Position numbers and translations under genes: made by a program. A DNA stretch of 8,648 bases from an uncultured Clostridia bacterium (GTDB lineage: Bacteria > Bacillota > Clostridia > Lachnospirales > Lachnospiraceae): the NCBI GenBank assembly GCA_946623485.1, contig CAMORF010000081.1, forward strand, positions 1 through 8,648, given 5' to 3'. This document shows positions 4,411 to 8,648 of this stretch, in pieces; within the stretch, counting starts at the first letter, position 1; every line of letters begins with the position of its first letter. The notes below the pieces were generated by a model. That model was given only the letters and a program-made list of their open reading frames with translations. It was not told the DNA's origin and ran no database searches.

Positions 4411-6168
4411 ATGGCTTTGGATGGAATTGCCGTTGCAAATATCGTTGCGGAAATGAATGCGGCCTTGCAGGGAGCAAGGATCAGTAAGATCGCGCAGCCG
4501 GAAGCAGATGAGATCATGCTGACGGTAAAGACAGCTGCCGGGCAGCGCAGGATTCTGATTTCTGCTTCTGCCTCTCTTCCGCTCATTTATTTTACGGAAA
4601 AGAATAAATTAAGCCCGATGAAGGCGCCTAATTTCTGCATGCTGCTGCGCAAGCATATCGGGAGCGGGAAGATTCTCAGGGTGTGGCAGCCCTCTTTGGA
4701 AAGGATCATTCATTTTGAAATCGAGCATTATGATGAGATGGGGGACCTGAGGAAGAAGGATCTGATCCTTGAGCTGATGGGGAAGCATTCAAACCTGATC
4801 TTTTGTGACGAACAGGGGATGATCGTTGACTCCCTCAAGCATATCTCCGCCCAGACATCATCTGTGCGTGAGGTATTGCCCGGCAGGCAGTATTTTATCG
4901 CCCAGACACAGGATAAGCTGGATCCATTCCGCGCGGACCGGGAATCATTCCGGGAGGCAGTGTTCACAAAACCGCTGCCGTTGTATCAGGCGATCTACCA
5001 AAGCTTCACCGGGATCAGCCCGGTGATCGCGCAGGAGCTCTGCTGCCGGGCCCATCTGGAGAGTGACCAAAGTGCGAAGGAGATCCCGGAGGAGGAACAG
5101 ATACATCTCGCGCGCATATTCCTGCAGATGATGGAGGACATCGCACAGGGGTTATTTTCCCCGAACATCATCTACGACGCGCAGGAGATTCCCGTTGAGT
5201 TCTCCGCGCTCCCGCTGACCATGTATCAGGACATGACCGTCAGACAGTTTAGCTCCATGTCCGAGGTTCTGGAAACCTATTACGCGCAGAAAAATGCTGC
5301 TTCCCGCATCCGTCAGAAGAGCGCTGACCTGCGCCACCTGGTCAACACGATGCTGGAGCGGGAGTCCAAAAAGCTTGACCTGCAGGCACGGCAGCTGAAG
5401 GATACCGAAAAGCGGGATAAATTCCGCCTCTACGGAGAGCTCCTGAACACCTGGGGCTACACCATTGAGCCGGGCGCCGCCAGCGCAGTTTTGCCGAATT
5501 ACTATGACAATGATAAGGAAGTGAAGATCACGCTGGATCCCAACAAGAGCGTTTCGGAAAATGCGCAGCGTTTTTTTGAGAAATACGAAAAGCAAAAGCG
5601 TACCTTCGAAGCTCTGAGCGAGCTCATCCGGCAGACCAGGTCTGAGGTGGAACAGCTGGAGTCCATCCGGACATTCCTGGACCAGGCGCAGAGCGAAGCG
5701 GATCTGAACCAGATCCGGGAAGAATTGGTCACGTCCGGATACCTGAAAAAACACGATACGCAAAAAAAGAAAGGCGCTTCGCGCCCGGAAAAGTCCCGCC
5801 CGTGGCACTACCGCACCCAGGACGGCTATGACCTGTATGTCGGAAAAAACAATTTGCAGAATGATGAACTCACCTTCAAATTCGCGAACGCGTCCGATTG
5901 GTGGTTCCATTCCAAAAAGGCCCCCGGCTCCCATGTCATCGCCAGGAGAAAAGACGGACTGGATCTTCCGGACCATGTCTTTGAGCTCGCTGCCTCCGCT
6001 GCCGCCTACTACTCCAGCGCCAGAGACGCCGACAAAGTAGAGATTGATTACGTCCAGCGCCGGGAGGTCAAAAAGCCCAATGGTTCCAAGCCAGGTTTTG
6101 TTGTCTACTATACCAACTACTCCATGACCGTCCGCCCGGACATCTCACAGCTGATCCTGGTAGAGTGA
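4411..6168 (+). CDS. rqcH: RqcH / NFACT family ribosome quality control protein
   Basis: Bacterial homologue of eukaryotic Rqc2/NEMF (older name FbpA, fibronectin-binding). It binds 50S subunits carrying stalled peptidyl-tRNA, recruits tRNA-Ala and drives addition of C-terminal alanine tails that mark the chain for degradation. The 585 residues are full length. The NFACT-N domain starts MALDGIAVANIV and includes MGKHSN near 123-128. A long charged coiled-coil region lies around 290-440, then a Lys-rich linker near 445-462. The NFACT-R domain (DUF814) begins at about 465 with WHYRTQDGYDLYVGKNN (VGKNN at 477-481), D496-W497-W498-F499-H500 and PGSHVI at 505-510. The functionally important Asp-Arg pair of B. 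subtilis RqcH (D97/R98) reads E97-R98 here. GGAG (4400-4403) is 7 nt from the ATG. It is divergent from yicC and convergent with leuS. Confidence 0.95.
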   Translation: MALDGIAVANIVAEMNAALQGARISKIAQPEADEIMLTVKTAAGQRRILISASASLPLIYFTEKNKLSPMKAPNFCMLLRKHIGSGKILRVWQPSLERIIHFEIEHYDEMGDLRKKDLILELMGKHSNLIFCDEQGMIVDSLKHISAQTSSVREVLPGRQYFIAQTQDKLDPFRADRESFREAVFTKPLPLYQAIYQSFTGISPVIAQELCCRAHLESDQSAKEIPEEEQIHLARIFLQMMEDIAQGLFSPNIIYDAQEIPVEFSALPLTMYQDMTVRQFSSMSEVLETYYAQKNAASRIRQKSADLRHLVNTMLERESKKLDLQARQLKDTEKRDKFRLYGELLNTWGYTIEPGAASAVLPNYYDNDKEVKITLDPNKSVSENAQRFFEKYEKQKRTFEALSELIRQTRSEVEQLESIRTFLDQAQSEADLNQIREELVTSGYLKKHDTQKKKGASRPEKSRPWHYRTQDGYDLYVGKNNLQNDELTFKFANASDWWFHSKKAPGSHVIARRKDGLDLPDHVFELAASAAAYYSSARDADKVEIDYVQRREVKKPNGSKPGFVVYYTNYSMTVRPDISQLILVE

Positions 6169-6230
6169 TCAGAACATACTCCCTGTAACGATTCCAGCTT
6201 CCATGATGGATTTTGCGATGCAAGACATAC

Positions 6231-6270
6231 AGAGGATTGTCCCGCTTCTGAAGAAGCAGGGCAATCCTCT
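6231..6270 (+). terminator. Hairpin terminator after rqcH (possibly shared with leuS)
   Basis: The arms at 6231-6249 and 6252-6270 pair over about 19 positions with one wobble and one mismatch, closing on a tight TGAA loop within GCTTC-GAAGC. On the plus strand a moderately T-rich run (TTCATTACTTATATTT) follows, suiting rqcH, whose stop is 62 nt upstream. On the minus strand it lies 35 nt after the leuS stop but has no good U-tract, so its use by leuS is less certain. Confidence 0.7.
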
Positions 6271-6281
6271 TCATTACTTAT

Positions 6282-6331
6282 ATTTCGATACGAAGCGAAT
6301 GATCTTATTTCGCTACGAAGTTAATGATCTT
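6282..6331. repeat. 25-bp tandem duplication across the leuS stop codon
   Basis: Units 6282-6306 and 6307-6331 match at 22 of 25 bases. The right unit, plus the first bases of the left one, holds the last leuS codons (KIINFVAK and stop). The left unit repeats them just past the stop as KIIRFVSK. Because 25 is not a multiple of three, the second copy is out of frame with the gene and is not translated as a continuation. Confidence 0.85.
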
Positions 6332-8648
6332 CTTCGGAACAAAGATCTCCTTCAGGATCGTCTTCCCTTCCAGCTTTGCTCCCAGCGCTTCCTTTGCTTT
6401 CGCCAGCGCTGCCTCTTTCGTTACATCCACCGGCAGCTTGATCACAGCCTTGGTCTTTCCCATCATCTGGACCGGATACTCAATTTCATCCTCCTTCATC
6501 GCCTCCGGGTCACAGACCGGCCATGCCTGATGGAATACTGATCCGTCATGGCCAAGCTCTCTCCACAGCTCCTCTCCGATGTGCGGCGCAAACGGCGAGA
6601 GCATGATGACGGCATCCTCAAGGGTCCCGCGGTCAATTCCGCCCTCTGACTGGTTCAGCTTCACCAGCGCATTCGTATATTCCATAAAGCCGGATACCAC
6701 GGTATTGAGCGAGAAGCTTTCAAACCTGCGGCTGATGGTATCGATCATCTTATGATGGACGCGCACCATCTCACGGCTCGGCTGGAAATCGACCTTGTCT
6801 TTGTTTTCCATGACCATATTGTAGAACCTGGACAGAAAACGGTACACACCGTCAATTCCTCTGTCATCCCATTCCGCATCCAATTCCGGCGGCCCGACAA
6901 AGAGCTCATACATGCGCAGGCTGTCACAGCCGTAATTCTCAACAAGGTCATCCGGGCTGATCACATTACCCTTGGACTTGGACATCTTGATTCCGTTTTT
7001 GCCTGTGATCATCCCCTGGTTGAACAGCTTAATGAACGGCTCATCAAAATCCACCACGCCGATATCATGCAGGAATTTTGTCCAGAACCTGGAGTAGAGC
7101 AGATGAAGGACAGCATGCTCTACGCCGCCGATATACATATCGACCGGCAGGTACTTGTCAGCCTTCTCCCTGGAAACCAGGGCCTTGTCGTTATGCGGAT
7201 CCACATAGCGCAGGAAATACCAGGAGGAACCGGCCCACTGGGGCATTGTGTTCGTCTCACGCTTTGCGGGAGCTCCGCAGCACGGGCAGGTGCAGTTGAC
7301 CCAGTCCTCCATATGCGCCAAAGGCGACTCACCTGTATCTGTCGGTTCATAGCTCTCTACGTCAGGAAGCAGAACAGGCAGATCCTCTTCCGGGACCGGC
7401 ACATTGCCGCAGTTCGGGCAATGAATGATCGGGATCGGTTCTCCCCAGTATCTCTGCCTGGAGAAGACCCAGTCACGCAGCTTATAATTGACAGTTGCCT
7501 TTCCGATCCCCATCCTCTCGACGATATGAGGCGCTTCCTTTTTCATCTCTGCGCAGTCTCTGCCGTTCCAGTCGCCGGAGTTGATCAGGACGCCGCTGAC
7601 TGCAGTCACCGCCTCGGTCATGTCCTCGATTTCCTTTCCATCCTGGGAAATGACCTGGACGATGGGCAGACCAAACTTTTTCGCAAAGGCGAAGTCTCTG
7701 TCATCATGGGCAGGAACGCACATGATCGCTCCGGTTCCATAATCCGCAAGGACATAATCGGATGTCCAGATCGGAATCTTATTCCCATTCAACGGATTGA
7801 TGGCATAGGATCCGGTAAATACACCAGTCTTATCCTTATCGGAAACCGCCATGCGGTCAACGTTCGACTTATTGGCTGCATCCGCGATGTACTTTTCAAC
7901 CGCTTCCCTTGTCTCATCCGTTGCGAGGCTCTTCGTCAGTGCATGCTCCGGGCTGAGCACCATGAAGGTTGCGCCGTAAAGGGTATCAGGACGGGTTGTG
8001 TAGACCTTGATCTTCTCATCCCTTCCGTCAACACGAAAATCCACCTCCGCCCCATAGCTCTTGCCGATCCAGTCGGTCTGCATCTTCTTGACCTTCTCCG
8101 GCCAGTCAAGGGTATCCAGCCCCTCCAGCAGACGGTCTGCGTAATCTGTAATCTTCAGCATCCACTGGCGCAGATTCTTCTTTGTAACAGGAGTCCCGCA
8201 GCGCTCGCAGCAGCCATTGACCACTTCTTCGTTGGCAAGAACCGCTTTGCAGCTCGGGCACCAGTTCAGCGGGAATTCCTTTTCATAGGCAAGCCCCTTT
8301 TTGAATAGCTGGACAAAGATCCACTGGGTCCACCGATAGAAGGCAGGGTCTGTCGTGTCCACCTCTCTGTCCCAGTCATAGATCGCGGCAATCTGCTTGA
8401 TCTGCTTTTTGATGTTTTTGATGTTTGCTTCCGTTGAGATTCTCGGATGCTGCCCGGTCTTGATGGCGTAGTTTTCCGCCGGGAGGCCAAATGCATCCCA
8501 GCCCATCGGATGAATCACGTAGTATCCCTGCATCATCTTATAACGGCTCCAGGCATCGGAGATCACGTACCCCCTCCAGTGCCCGACATGAAGGCCGTTC
8601 CCGGACGGATACGGAAACATGTCCAGACAGTAATACTTCTTCTTGTCT
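6305..8648 (-). CDS. leuS: Leucyl-tRNA synthetase, missing its N-terminal end
   Basis: Class I enzyme that charges tRNA-Leu and hydrolyses mischarged products. 780 residues are visible. The frame stays open past the internal ATG at 8620 to the edge (residues DKKKYYCLD before it), and bacterial LeuRS normally has a few dozen residues before MFPYPSG, so the true start is outside. HVGH (8590-8579) is the HIGH-box, and KMSKS is at 6988-6974. A CPSC...CERC zinc ribbon lies at about 8263-8195, and a second Cys cluster (CPNC, CPCC) at about 7425-7270. The CP1 editing domain shows TTRPDTLYGATF and GTGAIMCVPAHDDRDFAFA. WAGSSWYFLRY belongs to the catalytic core, and the anticodon-binding and C-terminal domains end at VPKKIINFVAK. 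The gene is convergent with rqcH, and its promoter is not in the window. The 3' end is partly duplicated downstream. Confidence 0.96.
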   Translation of the reverse strand, partial: DKKKYYCLDMFPYPSGNGLHVGHWRGYVISDAWSRYKMMQGYYVIHPMGWDAFGLPAENYAIKTGQHPRISTEANIKNIKKQIKQIAAIYDWDREVDTTDPAFYRWTQWIFVQLFKKGLAYEKEFPLNWCPSCKAVLANEEVVNGCCERCGTPVTKKNLRQWMLKITDYADRLLEGLDTLDWPEKVKKMQTDWIGKSYGAEVDFRVDGRDEKIKVYTTRPDTLYGATFMVLSPEHALTKSLATDETREAVEKYIADAANKSNVDRMAVSDKDKTGVFTGSYAINPLNGNKIPIWTSDYVLADYGTGAIMCVPAHDDRDFAFAKKFGLPIVQVISQDGKEIEDMTEAVTAVSGVLINSGDWNGRDCAEMKKEAPHIVERMGIGKATVNYKLRDWVFSRQRYWGEPIPIIHCPNCGNVPVPEEDLPVLLPDVESYEPTDTGESPLAHMEDWVNCTCPCCGAPAKRETNTMPQWAGSSWYFLRYVDPHNDKALVSREKADKYLPVDMYIGGVEHAVLHLLYSRFWTKFLHDIGVVDFDEPFIKLFNQGMITGKNGIKMSKSKGNVISPDDLVENYGCDSLRMYELFVGPPELDAEWDDRGIDGVYRFLSRFYNMVMENKDKVDFQPSREMVRVHHKMIDTISRRFESFSLNTVVSGFMEYTNALVKLNQSEGGIDRGTLEDAVIMLSPFAPHIGEELWRELGHDGSVFHQAWPVCDPEAMKEDEIEYPVQMMGKTKAVIKLPVDVTKEAALAKAKEALGAKLEGKTILKEIFVPKKIINFVAK

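Noticed and set aside
5152..5976. 274-codon minus-strand open frame inside rqcH
   Set aside because: Lies wholly opposite conserved rqcH sequence, including part of the NFACT-R domain. Its hydrophobic look comes from reading charged codons in reverse.
6752..8308. 518-codon plus-strand open frame opposite leuS
   Set aside because: Long, but entirely antisense to conserved LeuRS domains with no recognisable motif or supporting start site.

Overview
The window looks like a chromosomal housekeeping segment from a Clostridia-type Firmicute, most likely Lachnospiraceae. This rests on the gene order yicC-remA-gmk-rpoZ-rimO, on AGGAGG-type ribosome binding sites, on a clear sigma-A-type promoter, and on the protein variants seen (for example LeuRS with an HVGHWRGY signature and RpoZ beginning MLHPSYT). 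The family assignment is by recognition only; no search was run.

Right to centre. At the right edge is leuS (minus strand), whose first few dozen codons lie outside the window. It converges on rqcH (plus strand). Between them are a strong hairpin that probably terminates rqcH and a 25-bp tandem duplication that straddles the leuS stop codon. rqcH encodes the NFACT protein that adds C-terminal alanine tails on stalled 50S subunits. It is preceded by about 330 bp without a gene. That stretch holds back-to-back promoters and a roughly 190-nt block whose ends pair and which contains at least four internal hairpins. This is the best candidate here for an unannotated structured RNA or regulatory leader.

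Centre to left. Leftward from the divergent promoter runs a tight operon: yicC (endoribonuclease family), remA (DNA-binding protein, TTG start, 8-nt overlap), gmk (guanylate kinase), rpoZ (RNA polymerase omega, with an acidic C-terminal extension), and rimO (ribosomal protein S12 methylthiotransferase, GTG start, 4-nt overlap). The end of rpoZ is a repetitive Ala/Gln/Glu tail whose codons also provide three GGAGG sequences ahead of rimO. After rimO no terminator is visible. A further gene starts at position 401 with an excellent ribosome binding site and runs off the left edge. It has no stop codon in the window, so a simple start-to-stop ORF scan misses it. Its visible part is a low-complexity, Ala/Gln/Pro/Met-rich N-terminal segment of unknown function.

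Together the genes cover transcription (rpoZ), GMP phosphorylation (gmk), RNA turnover (yicC), ribosome modification (rimO), tRNA charging (leuS) and rescue of stalled translation (rqcH). I see no mobile element, CRISPR array, tRNA or rRNA. The window is mostly ordinary core genome; the interest lies in the non-coding and junction sequences.
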